Source of the DNA: CAVVAE01 sp963746185
GTDB taxonomy: Bacteria; Actinomycetota; Actinomycetes; Propionibacteriales; Nocardioidaceae
Direction: 5' to 3'
Assembly (NCBI GenBank): GCA_963746185.1
Contig: CAVVAE010000004.1
Coordinates: forward strand, 1,302,001-1,366,000
Length of the DNA: 64,000 nucleotides
The position numbers and the translations under genes are program-made. The notes beneath the pieces are model-generated. The model did not search any database. It was given only the letters and a program-made list of their open reading frames with translations, and was not told the DNA's origin. Positions 25,373-34,579 of this stretch are shown in pieces (positions within the stretch are counted from its first letter, which is position 1; each line of letters opens with the position of its first letter).

Positions 25373-27321
25373 TTGCTCACGCAAGCCAGCCGACCGCGTC
25401 ACAACAGCAGAACCCATCACAGAGGCGCGATCGCCGGGGTCGTGCTCGCCACCGCCCTGCTCCTTTCGTCATGCACAGGTGGGTCCGACGAACCGACCCC
25501 CGAGAACCCTGACGAAACGGCCGTGTCCGGGGGCGACGTCATCGGGGAGTTCGCGGAGGCCTGGGCCGATCCGACGATCTCCAACTTCACTGGCCTCGTC
25601 AATGAACCCGGGGTCGCCGCCCACGACATCTCCGCGCACGTCGCAGAGCTCGGAATCACTGAGACCACGGTCGAGCCCGTTGGCGACCTCGACTGTGGAT
25701 CAGACTCGTGCGACGAACACGCGCGGGTGACGCACCAACTAGCCGGGGCCGGTGAATGGTCCTACGAGACGCTGATCCGGTCCACGCTCCACCAGGGGCA
25801 GTGGCTGGTTGAGTGGTCCGCGTCGACGTTCCACCCCGACCTCACTGACGTGACCACGCTGGTGCGGCAACGGACCCTTCCCAGGCGCGCCCCGATCCTC
25901 GACCGCAACGGCGTCGCGTTGACTCCGGAGCGCGAGATCGTCCGAGTCGGAGTGGTCGCCAAGAAGGTGCGCCCAGCGACGTACACCCAACTGCAGGCGC
26001 TGCTCGACATCGATACCAACTCACTCCGGGACCGCGTCGGTGCGTCCAAGCCGAACTGGTTCGTCTCCGTCATCGACCTGCGCCGGAGTGACTACGACCC
26101 GATCCGCACAGACCTCCTCCAGGTGCCCGGGATCTCCATCGACACGGCGCGGCGCGCTCTCGCACCGACAGCGGCGTGGGGTCGCGCTGTCCTCGGCACG
26201 GTCGGGCCGGCGACGGAAGACGCTCTCAAGAACGCAGGTCCCTATGCACTGCCGGTCGACGAGGTCGGGACGAGCGGTTTGCAGTACGCCTACCAGGAGC
26301 GGCTTGCGGGCACACCGGGGTTCTCGATCGACCTGATTGAGCGGTCGCCGTCTGGGGGCGTTCTCAGCCAGGTGCTGTCTCGCCACGCGAAGGTCGGGAT
26401 ACCGCTTGAGACGACCCTCGACCTGCAGGCACAGAATGCCGCCGAACGTGCGGTCGCTGACGCGGACACCACCACAGCCGTGGTGCTGGTCAAAGCCAGC
26501 ACCGGAGAGATCCTGGCCGCGGCTAACGCGCCAGGTCCGACCACCTACAACACGGCGTTTGTCGGACGCTACGCGCCTGGCTCGACATTCAAGACCGTGA
26601 GCTCAGCCTCCCTCCTCGAGAACGGAATTGTCCGACCGTCCACGCAGGTCAGTTGTCCTGACTCCACGGTGGTCGACGGCAAACGCTTCAAGAACTACGA
26701 ACAGGGGATTGCCGGACCCAATCCGTCCTTCGCTCAGGCCTACGCCGCGTCGTGCAACACCACCATGGTGAGCTTCGCCGACGCCTGACGGGCCAGCAGC
26801 TGGCCAGGACCGGCAAGGAGTTCGGCTTCGGAACCGACTGGGAGCTCGGTCTCGACAGCTACAGCGGCTCCGTTCCAGCCGATGACGACCTCGTCACCCG
26901 GGCCGCCGACATGATCGGGCAGGGCAAGGTCGTCGCGAGCCCGCTGATGATGGCGATGACGGCGGCCGCTGTTGACTCCGGGGTCTCTCGTACGCCGACC
27001 CTGCTCCCGGGCGAGGCATCCGGCCGTCGGTTGACAGAGCTCGACCAAGACACGGTCTCCCAGCTGCAGAAGATGATGCGACTGGTCGTGACCGAAGGCA
27101 CCGGAACTGCTGTCGACCTCCCGGGATTGCCGGTCTACGCCAAGACCGGAACCGCTGAGTTTCAGCAGGGCAACGGCACGGGAACGAACGCCTGGATGAT
27201 CGGCTACCGAGGCGACGTCGCGTTCGCGGTCCTCGTCGAGGGGGGTAGCTCCGGCGCGCACGACGCGGCGCCGATCGTTGACTCCGTACTGACGCAGCTC
27301 CCGGACAGCCTGTACCGGTAG
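25373..27321 (+). pseudogene. Class B penicillin-binding transpeptidase with MecA-type N-domain, frameshifted
   Basis: The gene encodes a lipid-anchored peptidoglycan transpeptidase. The N-terminus is a lipoprotein signal (GAIAGVVLATALLLSSC); an NTF2-like MecA-N domain follows (GDVIGEFAEAWADPTISNF), then the dimerisation region (RAPILDRNGVALT) and the transpeptidase domain. SxxK is in YAPGSTFKTV and SxN in AASCNTTM. Just after, the frame stops at TGA 26786-26788. Homology resumes one frame over (LTGQQLARTGKEFGFG) and includes the KTG motif YAKTGTAEF. One missing base near 26784-26785 explains this; an added C gives GAC GCC CTG ACG. The TTG at 25373 has AGGAGG at 25357-25362; GTG 25352 is the alternative start. 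Confidence 0.85.
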
Positions 27322-27554
27322 CCCGGGCGCCGTCCGTCAGGGCAGCCGCAGCGTTCTCGACACACCGGTCTTTCTGGCCGTGAGTCACGATTTTGAGCCC
27401 TGAGATCCTGAAAGCGAGTGCCTGACCCTTCCTCTCCACCTGAAAGGCGAGCAAACTCCAAGTAACCCACCTAAGTCGGTTCGAACTTTTGCGAATGCTT
27501 CCACCTGGCTTCTCTCAGGTGCCGCGGTGGATCACTGCTTCATTCGGGGGTGTC

Positions 27555-28576
27555 ATGCCGAGACGCATTCTGCTGTCGGCGCTTACCCTGCCCGTCCTGC
27601 TTAGCTTGGCCGCCCTTGCCACCTTGCCCACGGAGGCCAGCCCGGTGAGTGGAGCCACCGACCACGCGGTTCCCCCAGGACAGCAGGACCGTTTGTCACC
27701 CTGCTGTTTTCGCGCACCGAAATGACCGGCGCGATCGACTGCGTGCCAACTGGCACTGGCATCGCCCGTCTCAGGACGGAGATTGCGCCCTACCTGGAGT
27801 CCCGGGGGATGACGGCGACCGGGACGTTGATGACCGGCAGGATGTCCAATGTCGCGCGCAAGTGCGTCCACGACGACGCGACGCTGCTCGGCTCATGGCG
27901 GGATGCGAAGAACCTGTCCGCAGATTTCGGGTGGCACTTTGCGAGCCACACGGCTACCTGGCCCGTGGATATGGCGCACCTAACGCCGGAGCGATCGTAT
28001 GCAGAGACCTGCGGCAGCGCACACGCCATCGATGCGCACGGTCTGCACGGTGGCCATGGCCTGATCGCCTACCCAGGCAACGCCCTCGATCCTCCGGTGG
28101 CGCTCCAGACGCGGTACGGGTCTCGGTGCTTTGCCTGGGCACGCACCTACAGCCTCAGTGCAACGACCAACTGGACCGCCGGCGTCACCTCGCCGTACTG
28201 GCAAGTCACCGGGGCACCACGAGGTGGCCCCTGCAACGTCAAGACCGCCAGCTGCTACACGATTCCAGCGAGAGACAGCAAGAGGTATGTGCTCCCGAAC
28301 GGGATGATCAACCGAGTCAGGGCACTGGAGCAAGGCCAATGGCTGACGATCCAAGAGTTCATCCTGGTGCAGGGCAGAAATCCGCCTGGAGGGTTCATTC
28401 GATGGGACTGCCGTTCGGCGGATCCACGACTGCACTGGACGACGGACAACGAGCGCTACTGCTACAAGGACTGGAAAGCCGTGGTCGCCGCTATCGCCGC
28501 GCGCCGGCGCATCGTGGTGACCGATCCGCTCACCGTCGGAAAGGCGTTCGGGCGTCCAGCCCACTACACGTTCTGA
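27555..28576 (+). pseudogene. Secreted polysaccharide-deacetylase-like protein, frameshifted
   Basis: The ATG at 27555 opens a good signal peptide (MPRRILLSALTLPVLLSLAALATL...ASP). That frame ends at 27725 without a domain. The main domain runs in another frame from before 27722 to 28576. Adding one C to the CCCCC run at 27672-27676 joins them as VPPRTAGPFVTLLFSRTE. The body has deacetylase-like landmarks (YLESRGMTATGTLMTG, WHFASHTATWP, HGLIAYPGNALDPPVA) but not a clear DD metal pair, so catalysis is doubtful. Seven or so cysteines suggest disulfides outside the cell. The 233-base gap before it shows no gene. Confidence 0.65.
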
Positions 28577-28579
28577 CTC

Positions 28580-29275
28580 CTACATCCAGTCCTGGAGCGA
28601 GGAGAGCCAGCTTGGCGCGGTGGCGCGGAAGCGGTCGGCAGACCAGCGCCCGACTCCGTGCGGGATCTGCCCGATCACAGGTAGCCCGGTGACGCGCGGC
28701 AGCTCGGTGGTGTTGCAACGCTCCGCGAAACCGAGATGCGCGGGTACGTCGCCGAAGACCAGCCCGGCTGGACCCAGACCAGCGTCTCGCAACGCGGCGA
28801 CGGTGAGCTCGGTGTGGTTGAGGGTGCCGAGAGTCAGGCTGGTCACCACCACGACGCTCACCTGATGGCCCTGGTCACGGACGCGTTGTGCCAGGCCGAT
28901 GATCGTGCCGCCGTCAGTGTCGAGGCGCACTGCTACGCCACCGGCTCCCTCGATGAACGTCAGATCCCGGCCGAGTGAGCACGACACAACTGCCGCGGCG
29001 AGCTCAACAACCGTCGGAATCGTGAGGTCACGGATCCGCGCAGCGGTGTCCGGTGCGAGCGGGTCGTCGAGCCGCACCAGCTCGTGCACCGACTGACACC
29101 CCGACAGCGCGGCGATGGTGGCAACATCACTCGGCTCATCGGTGCTGACTCCGGTCTGAGTCGGCTTGACGACGGCGACATCACGTCCCGACGCAGCGGC
29201 GGCACTGACGAGTGCGGCCACGGTGACGGTTTTCCCGACTCCCGTCCCGGTGCCCGTCACCACGACGAAGCTCAC
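28580..29275 (-). CDS. bioD: Dethiobiotin synthetase
   Basis: The enzyme closes the ureido ring of biotin: 7,8-diaminopelargonic acid plus CO2 and ATP gives dethiobiotin. The 231-residue product has the P-loop VVTGTGTGVGKTVTVAAL, the KPTQTG substrate motif and EGAGGVAV. Its GTG start overlaps the bioF stop (GTGA), so it is the last gene of bioA-bioF-bioD. Confidence 0.94.
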   Translation of the reverse strand: MSFVVVTGTGTGVGKTVTVAALVSAAAASGRDVAVVKPTQTGVSTDEPSDVATIAALSGCQSVHELVRLDDPLAPDTAARIRDLTIPTVVELAAAVVSCSLGRDLTFIEGAGGVAVRLDTDGGTIIGLAQRVRDQGHQVSVVVVTSLTLGTLNHTELTVAALRDAGLGPAGLVFGDVPAHLGFAERCNTTELPRVTGLPVIGQIPHGVGRWSADRFRATAPSWLSSLQDWM

Positions 29276-30399
29276 TGCCGCGCCTCCACGGCTCGCAACC
29301 GCTCGATGACCCGACCGAGTTCGTCGTCGCCGAGGCTGGCGCGAGCGGTGACACGGAGCCGACTCACACCGTCAGGCACTGACGGAGGACGAAAGCACCC
29401 GACCCGGATGCCGTCCGCGAGCAATGCGTCCTGAGCCGCAACCGCCTCCCGCGGTCCAGCCATCGGTACGGAGAGGACAGCCGCAGCAGGATTGGTCACC
29501 CGCAACGCCTCCGCGAGCCGACGGGAGACCTCGAGAGCGCGATGCGGAAGCCGCGGCTCGTCGGCCACGATCTGCAACGCAGCCATGGCCCCGGCGGTGG
29601 CGGCCGGTGCGAGCCCGGTGTCGTAGATGAACGGGCGCGCCGTGTTGATGAGGTGTTCGATCACGGACGTCGAGCCGAGAACCGCTCCGCCCTGACTGCC
29701 GAGCGCCTTGGACAAGGTGATGGTCGCGATGACGTCGGACCGGCCCGCGAGGCCATGCGAGGCGACAAGTCCGCGGCCGTCCTTGCCGGCGACGCCGATG
29801 GCGTGCGCTTCGTCGACGACGAGCACGGCGTCGTACTCCTCGCACAGCGAGGCGAGCTCGGGGAGCGGTGCCGCATCGCCGAGGACGGAGTAGACGGACT
29901 CGACGATCACGAGGGCCCGGGGTTGCTCGCGCCGTCGCAAGGCGGCTCCGATCGCGTCGAGGTCGCTGTGGGGGGTGATCGCGAGGCCGCCTGGGCGGGC
30001 GAGCCGGCAGGCATCGACGAGTGACGCATGGACGTGTGCGTCGCTGACGAGCAACGTCTCCCGGTCAGTCAGCGCTGCGACGGCGCCGAGGTTGGCGTGG
30101 TAGCCGGTGGAGAACGTGAGTGCGGACTCGTGACCCGAGAAGGCGGCTAGCGACCGTTCAAGGTCGGCGTGCAGGTCAAGGGTGCCTGTCACGAGCCGGG
30201 AGGCGCCCGCGCCCGCCCCCCATGTGGTGCTTGCTTCGGCCGCCGCTGCCGTGACCCGTGGGTCGGTGGCGAGGCCGAGATAGTCGTTACCGGCAAGGTC
30301 GATGACGGCCGAACGCGGCGGGCGAGGCCGCAGTGTCCGCTCGAGCCCGGCGTGACGTCGGGCGGCGCGTTGGCTGGCGAGCCAGTCGTCGAGGCTCAT
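29272..30399 (-). CDS. bioF: 8-amino-7-oxononanoate synthase
   Basis: This PLP enzyme condenses pimeloyl thioester with alanine, the first committed step of biotin assembly. The 375-residue product has DLAGNDYLGLATDPRV at the N-terminus, TFSTGYHANLGAVAAL, the VDEAHAIGVAGKDGRG aspartate motif and the PLP lysine in TLSKALGSQGGAVLG. It overlaps bioA and bioD by 4 bases each. No bioC/bioH genes for pimelate synthesis are in the window. Confidence 0.94.
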   Translation of the reverse strand: MSLDDWLASQRAARRHAGLERTLRPRPPRSAVIDLAGNDYLGLATDPRVTAAAAEASTTWGAGAGASRLVTGTLDLHADLERSLAAFSGHESALTFSTGYHANLGAVAALTDRETLLVSDAHVHASLVDACRLARPGGLAITPHSDLDAIGAALRRREQPRALVIVESVYSVLGDAAPLPELASLCEEYDAVLVVDEAHAIGVAGKDGRGLVASHGLAGRSDVIATITLSKALGSQGGAVLGSTSVIEHLINTARPFIYDTGLAPAATAGAMAALQIVADEPRLPHRALEVSRRLAEALRVTNPAAAVLSVPMAGPREAVAAQDALLADGIRVGCFRPPSVPDGVSRLRVTARASLGDDELGRVIERLRAVEARQ

Positions 30400-31679
30400 G
30401 CCGCCGCCGCTGAGACCAGGGCGCGGCAGACGAGGTCGAGATCGGCGTCGTCGATGACGTAGGGCGGCATCGTGTAGATGAGGTCGCGAAACGGGCGCAG
30501 CCAGACCCCGAGATCCGCCGCCGCGTCAGTCGCGGCTGCGACGTCGACCGGCCGGTCGAGCTGGATGACCCCGACGGCTCCGAGCACCCGGACGTCGATC
30601 ACGTGCTCCACATCAGCTGCCGGGATAAGGCCGGCGCGGAGACCGAACTCGACGCGGCGTACGTCGTCCTGCCACGGGTGGCCAAGCAGCACCTCGAGGT
30701 TGGCAGCAGCCACAGCGCAGGCCAACGGGTTGGCCATGAACGTCGGCCCGTGCATGAACACCGCAGACTCGGTCGCGCCAAGGCCATGCGCCACCTCGGT
30801 GGAGCACAAGGTAGCGGCCAAGGACAGGTAGCCGCCGGTCAGCGCTTTACCGACACACATGATGTCGGGTTCGACCCCCGCGTGATGCGCTGCGAAGAGC
30901 TCGCCCGTGCGGCCGAAGCCGGTGGCGATCTCGTCGAAGATCAGCAGCAGACCGTGTTCATCGCAGAGTTCGCGGAGCACTCGCAAGCAGTGCGGGTTGT
31001 AGACGTGCATGCCGCCTGCGCCCTGCAGCACCGGTTCGCAGATCACGGCGGCGAGGCTGTCACGGTGGAGTTCGACAAGGCCTCGGACATCCGTCTCCCA
31101 GTTCTCGGTGTCGGCGTTGAGACCACCCGGTGGGCGGTCCGCGAACACGTGCTGGGGCAGCAGTCCAGAGAACATCCCGTGCATGCCATCCACAGGATCC
31201 GTCACGCTCATCGCGCCAGTGGTGTCGCCGTGGTAGCCGCCTCGAAGGGCGAGCATCCGCACCTTGTCGGGCCGAGCGCGCGCTCGTTGATACTGCACGG
31301 CCATCTTCAACGCCACCTCGACCGAAACAGAGCCGGAGTCGGCGAAGAACACATGCTGCAACCGTTCGGGGGAGATATCGACGAGTCTCCTGCCGAGCGT
31401 GATCGCCGGCTGGTGCGTCAGTCCTCCGAACATGACGTGGCTCATCGACGACACCTGACGTCGTAGCGCATCGTCGAGCACCGGGTGCTGGTAGCCGTGG
31501 ATCGCGCACCACCAGGACGACATCGCGTCGACGAGCTCCGCGCCGTCACCGAGTCGAAGGCGTACGCCGCTCGCGCTCTCGACGAACCGAGCAGCGCTAG
31601 ATGTCGGCAAAGACGAATAGGGATGCCACAGGTGCTCGCGGTCGAAGGCGAGCAGCTCGGAATCGGTGGCCGAAGGCAT
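30396..31679 (-). CDS. bioA: Adenosylmethionine-8-amino-7-oxononanoate aminotransferase
   Basis: The enzyme transfers an amino group from S-adenosylmethionine to KAPA, making 7,8-diaminopelargonate. The 427-residue class III aminotransferase has LWHPYSSLP near its start, SSWWCAIHGYQHPVLDDALRRQ, the LIFDEIATGFGRTG aspartate and the PLP lysine in CVGKALTGGYLSLAAT. The ATG at 31679 lacks a Shine-Dalgarno but has TAGCCT (31687-31692, minus strand) ending 7 bases before it, so the message is probably leaderless. A longer upstream frame runs into the bioB start region and is not credible. Confidence 0.94.
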   Translation of the reverse strand: MPSATDSELLAFDREHLWHPYSSLPTSSAARFVESASGVRLRLGDGAELVDAMSSWWCAIHGYQHPVLDDALRRQVSSMSHVMFGGLTHQPAITLGRRLVDISPERLQHVFFADSGSVSVEVALKMAVQYQRARARPDKVRMLALRGGYHGDTTGAMSVTDPVDGMHGMFSGLLPQHVFADRPPGGLNADTENWETDVRGLVELHRDSLAAVICEPVLQGAGGMHVYNPHCLRVLRELCDEHGLLLIFDEIATGFGRTGELFAAHHAGVEPDIMCVGKALTGGYLSLAATLCSTEVAHGLGATESAVFMHGPTFMANPLACAVAAANLEVLLGHPWQDDVRRVEFGLRAGLIPAADVEHVIDVRVLGAVGVIQLDRPVDVAAATDAAADLGVWLRPFRDLIYTMPPYVIDDADLDLVCRALVSAAAA

Positions 31680-31780
31680 CGCAAGGAGGCTATCGCTGGC
31701 GCCAACGCCACGGCGGCGCGGTCTTGTCGTGGGTGAGACCGGCGGGGATGCTCGATGGGGGCCACCGATAGATTGCTGAG
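31680..31780. promoter_or_regulatory. Divergent bioA/bioB promoter region
   Basis: The 101-base gap holds two outward -10 elements, TAGCCT for bioA (31687-31692, minus) and TAGATT for bioB (31769-31774, plus), each 6-7 bases before its start codon. Both lie in the same context CGATAG, read outward at 31690-31695 and 31766-31771. I see no copy of the known BioQ palindrome (TGAAC...GTTCA). Confidence 0.6.
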
Positions 31781-32797
31781 GTGACTGATGCCGACACCCT
31801 GGCCCCTGACGTCGTTGCACGGGCCCGCCAGCAGGTTCTTGACGAGGGTCGAGGTCTGAGCCAGACGCGGCTGGTCGAGGTGTTGAACCTTCCCGACGAG
31901 GATCTGCCGGCCCTGCTCGAGCTCGCGCACGATGTGCGGATGAAGTGGTGCGGCCCGGAGGTCGAGGTCGAGGGGATCGTCTCGCTCAAGACCGGTGGTT
32001 GCCCCGAAGACTGCCACTTCTGCTCGCAGTCGGGTCAGTTCACGTCACCAGTGCGTGCGGTGTGGCTCAACATCCCCGAGCTTGTCGAGGCGGCCAAACA
32101 GACGGCAGCGACCGGCGCCTCGGAGTTCTGCATCGTGGCCGCTGTCCGTGGCCCCGACGAGCGGCTGCTCAGTCAGGTCAGAGCCGGCATCGCCGCCATC
32201 CAGGCCGAGGTCGACATCAACATCGCATGCTCCCTGGGCATGCTGACCCAGGACCAGGTCGACCAGCTCGTCGAGATGGGCGTCCATCGTTACAACCACA
32301 ACCTTGAAGCCGCCAAGAGCTACTTCCCGCAGGTGGTCACCACGCACTCGTACGAGGAGCGCTGGGAAACCTGCGAGATGGTCCGCGAAGCCGGGATGGA
32401 GCTCTGCTGTGGCGGTCTCGTCGGGATGGGCGAGAGCCTCGAGCAGCGAGCTGAGCTGGCCGCCCAGCTCGCCGACCTCGATCCGCACGAGGTGCCCCTC
32501 AACTTTCTCAACCCTCGGCCAGGTACGCCGTTCGGTGACCTGCCGATCATGGACTCCGCCGACGCGCTACGTACCGTGGCCGCATTCCGGTTGGCCATGC
32601 CGCGGACGATCCTCCGTTACGCAGGCGGTCGCGAGATCACGCTGGGCGAGCTCGGGACGCGCGAAGGCCTGCTGGGTGGGATCAACGCGGTCATCGTGGG
32701 CAACTACCTCACCACGCTCGGCCGCGACCCGGGCGAGGATCTCGAGCTGCTGAGTGACCTGCAGATGCCGATCAAGGAACTCTCGAAGACGCTATGA
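31781..32797 (+). CDS. bioB: Biotin synthase
   Basis: This radical SAM enzyme inserts sulfur into dethiobiotin to form biotin. The 338-residue product has the radical SAM cluster motif GGCPEDCHFCSQSG, followed by NIACSLGMLT, HRYNHNLEAAKSYFPQVVTTHSYEERWET and NFLNPRPGTPFGD, all usual for BioB. The GTG at 31781 directly follows GAGG, too close for a ribosome site, while TAGATT lies 6 bases upstream, so the transcript is probably leaderless. The next gene, overlapping by 4 bases, is the auxiliary factor BsaP. Confidence 0.96.
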   Translation: MTDADTLAPDVVARARQQVLDEGRGLSQTRLVEVLNLPDEDLPALLELAHDVRMKWCGPEVEVEGIVSLKTGGCPEDCHFCSQSGQFTSPVRAVWLNIPELVEAAKQTAATGASEFCIVAAVRGPDERLLSQVRAGIAAIQAEVDINIACSLGMLTQDQVDQLVEMGVHRYNHNLEAAKSYFPQVVTTHSYEERWETCEMVREAGMELCCGGLVGMGESLEQRAELAAQLADLDPHEVPLNFLNPRPGTPFGDLPIMDSADALRTVAAFRLAMPRTILRYAGGREITLGELGTREGLLGGINAVIVGNYLTTLGRDPGEDLELLSDLQMPIKELSKTL

Positions 32798-33003
32798 GTG
32801 AGCCGGTCCCGCAGGAGCCGGACTCTCCAGCGGCGTACTGCGACCACTGCGGTGAGGCCCTCGCTGGGATCGACCACGGCGCGTGCATGGCGCGTCGCGA
32901 GCTCGAACCTCCGCGCTACTGCTCACGTTGCCGGCGTCGGCTGGTCGTGCAAGTCACCCCGCTGGGCTGGTCTGCTCGCTGCTCGGTTCACGGGATTCTT
33001 TGA
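32794..33003 (+). CDS. bsaP: Biotin synthase auxiliary protein
   Basis: This 69-residue protein has two zinc-ribbon or cluster-like pairs: YCDHCGEAL near residue 15 and YCSRCRRRL near residue 42, plus CSVHG at the end. The pattern and position match Rv1590 of M. tuberculosis, reported as BsaP, a small iron-sulfur protein needed by actinobacterial biotin synthase. It is coupled to bioB by an ATGA overlap. Its last 50 bases overlap the 3' end of the MFS gene on the opposite strand. Confidence 0.88.
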   Translation: MSEPVPQEPDSPAAYCDHCGEALAGIDHGACMARRELEPPRYCSRCRRRLVVQVTPLGWSARCSVHGIL

Positions 33004-34384
33004 TGGGGTTGGTAATCAGGAACCAGGACACGACTCCGCCGAGCGCCAGCATCACGACGCAGATCCACATGGCCTGCTCGTAGCCGGCGCTGAACACGTC
33101 CGGTATCTGATAGTCCTCACCACTCAGCCCGACGATGCTCGGCAGTGCCGCGACGGCCAGCAGCGACCCTGCCCGGGCGACGGCGTTGTTGATTCCGCTG
33201 GCGATCCCGGCGTTGCGGTCAGGTGCAGCAGAAAGCACGGTTGCGGTGAGCGGGGCGACGAGCATCGCTAGGCCCAGGGAGAACACCGTGAGGCCAGGGA
33301 ATATGTCGATCCAGTACGACGAGTCGGCGGCGATCCCCGTAAGCAGAGCGATCCCGGCAGCACAGATGATCGGACCCAGCGACATCGGGATCCGCGGGCC
33401 GATGCGGGTGGCCAGCTCGCCACCCTTCGATGCCAGCAACAACATGACGATGGTGATCGGCAACGTGGCGATGCCTGCCTTGAGCGCTCCGTAACCGACG
33501 ACTGTCTGCAGCTGGAGCACGAGGAAGAAGATCACGCCACCGAGTGCGGCGTAGACGAGCAACGTCATTCCGTTGGAAGCACTGAACTGCCGCGACCGGA
33601 ACAGGTGGGTGGGCATCATCGGGTGCTTGCCTGATTGTTCGACCAGCACGAAGATCACGGCGCTGACGACGCCAATCGCGGCGCTCGCGATGACGATCGC
33701 GGGGCTGAGGCTGCCGAGCTCGATCAGGGCGAACGTGATTCCACCGAGAGCAAGTGTCCCGAGGATGCCCCCGGGCACGTCGAAGCCAGGCACTGACTCG
33801 GGGTCCCTGGTCTCAGGCACGCAGCGCTGGGCGATCACCACGGTGACGATCGCCAAGGGCAGGTTGAGCAGGAACACCCAGCGCCAGCTGGCGTACTCCA
33901 CCAGCCAGCCGCCGACGAAGGGACCGACTGCGGCTGCGATCCCGCCGAGTCCCGACCACGAGCCGATCGCCTTCGCCCGGTCGTCCGGGTGGAACGCGCC
34001 CTGGATCATGGCGAGGCTGCCCGGTGTCAGCAGCGCAGCACCCATCCCCTGCAGCACCCGGGCAGCGATCAGCTGGGTCGGGTCCTGGGCGGCGCCGCAG
34101 GCAAGCGAGGCGACAGCGAACCAGATAACGCCGATGACGAAGACGCGGCGCCGGCCGAACCGGTCACCGAGTGAGCCTCCGAGCAAGATGAGCGACGCGA
34201 GCGCGAGCATGTAGCCGTTGGTGATCCACTGCAGCTGGGCCAGACTCGCGTCGAGATCCCGGCCGATGCTGCGGAGTGCGACGTTGACGACGGTGCCGTC
34301 AAGGAACGCCATCCCTGACCCGAGCACCGCTGCAGCCAGCACGCCCCGGCCCGCGGCCGACTTGAGGCGCAGCCCTTCGCTCAT
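32954..34384 (-). CDS. MFS drug/efflux transporter, DHA2 (14-helix) family
   Basis: The 476-residue membrane protein has the DHA2 landmarks: GSGMAFLDGTVVNVALRSIGRDL (motif D1), WITNGYMLALASLILLGGSLGDRFGRRRVFVIG (motif A between helices 2 and 3), ARVLQGMGAALLTPGSLAMI and GSWSGLGGIAAAVGPFVGGWLVEYASWRWVFLLNLP (motif C). About fourteen hydrophobic segments are visible. It is a proton-driven exporter, substrate unknown. The ATG at 34384 was chosen over the GTG three codons earlier; both are near GGTGGGG. Its hydrophilic C-terminal tail lies over the bsaP 3' end. Confidence 0.9.
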   Translation of the reverse strand: MSEGLRLKSAAGRGVLAAAVLGSGMAFLDGTVVNVALRSIGRDLDASLAQLQWITNGYMLALASLILLGGSLGDRFGRRRVFVIGVIWFAVASLACGAAQDPTQLIAARVLQGMGAALLTPGSLAMIQGAFHPDDRAKAIGSWSGLGGIAAAVGPFVGGWLVEYASWRWVFLLNLPLAIVTVVIAQRCVPETRDPESVPGFDVPGGILGTLALGGITFALIELGSLSPAIVIASAAIGVVSAVIFVLVEQSGKHPMMPTHLFRSRQFSASNGMTLLVYAALGGVIFFLVLQLQTVVGYGALKAGIATLPITIVMLLLASKGGELATRIGPRIPMSLGPIICAAGIALLTGIAADSSYWIDIFPGLTVFSLGLAMLVAPLTATVLSAAPDRNAGIASGINNAVARAGSLLAVAALPSIVGLSGEDYQIPDVFSAGYEQAMWICVVMLALGGVVSWFLITNPIKESREPSSEQTSPAG

Positions 34385-34579
34385 GACCCCCACCTTGCCT
34401 TATCGACCCAACCCGACGAACTTCATTAAGTGCGAGGGTCTGCGCAGGGGGCGAGGTTCGCTTTGTCTGCCCGGACATGCTCCAAACGCGCCGGTATCTC
34501 TAGCCCGTTCGAGTCATGGCGGCCCCACCCGATCGGGAGCAGGCTGGCTGCATCGATGACGTAATCGTGAGGAGTCACC

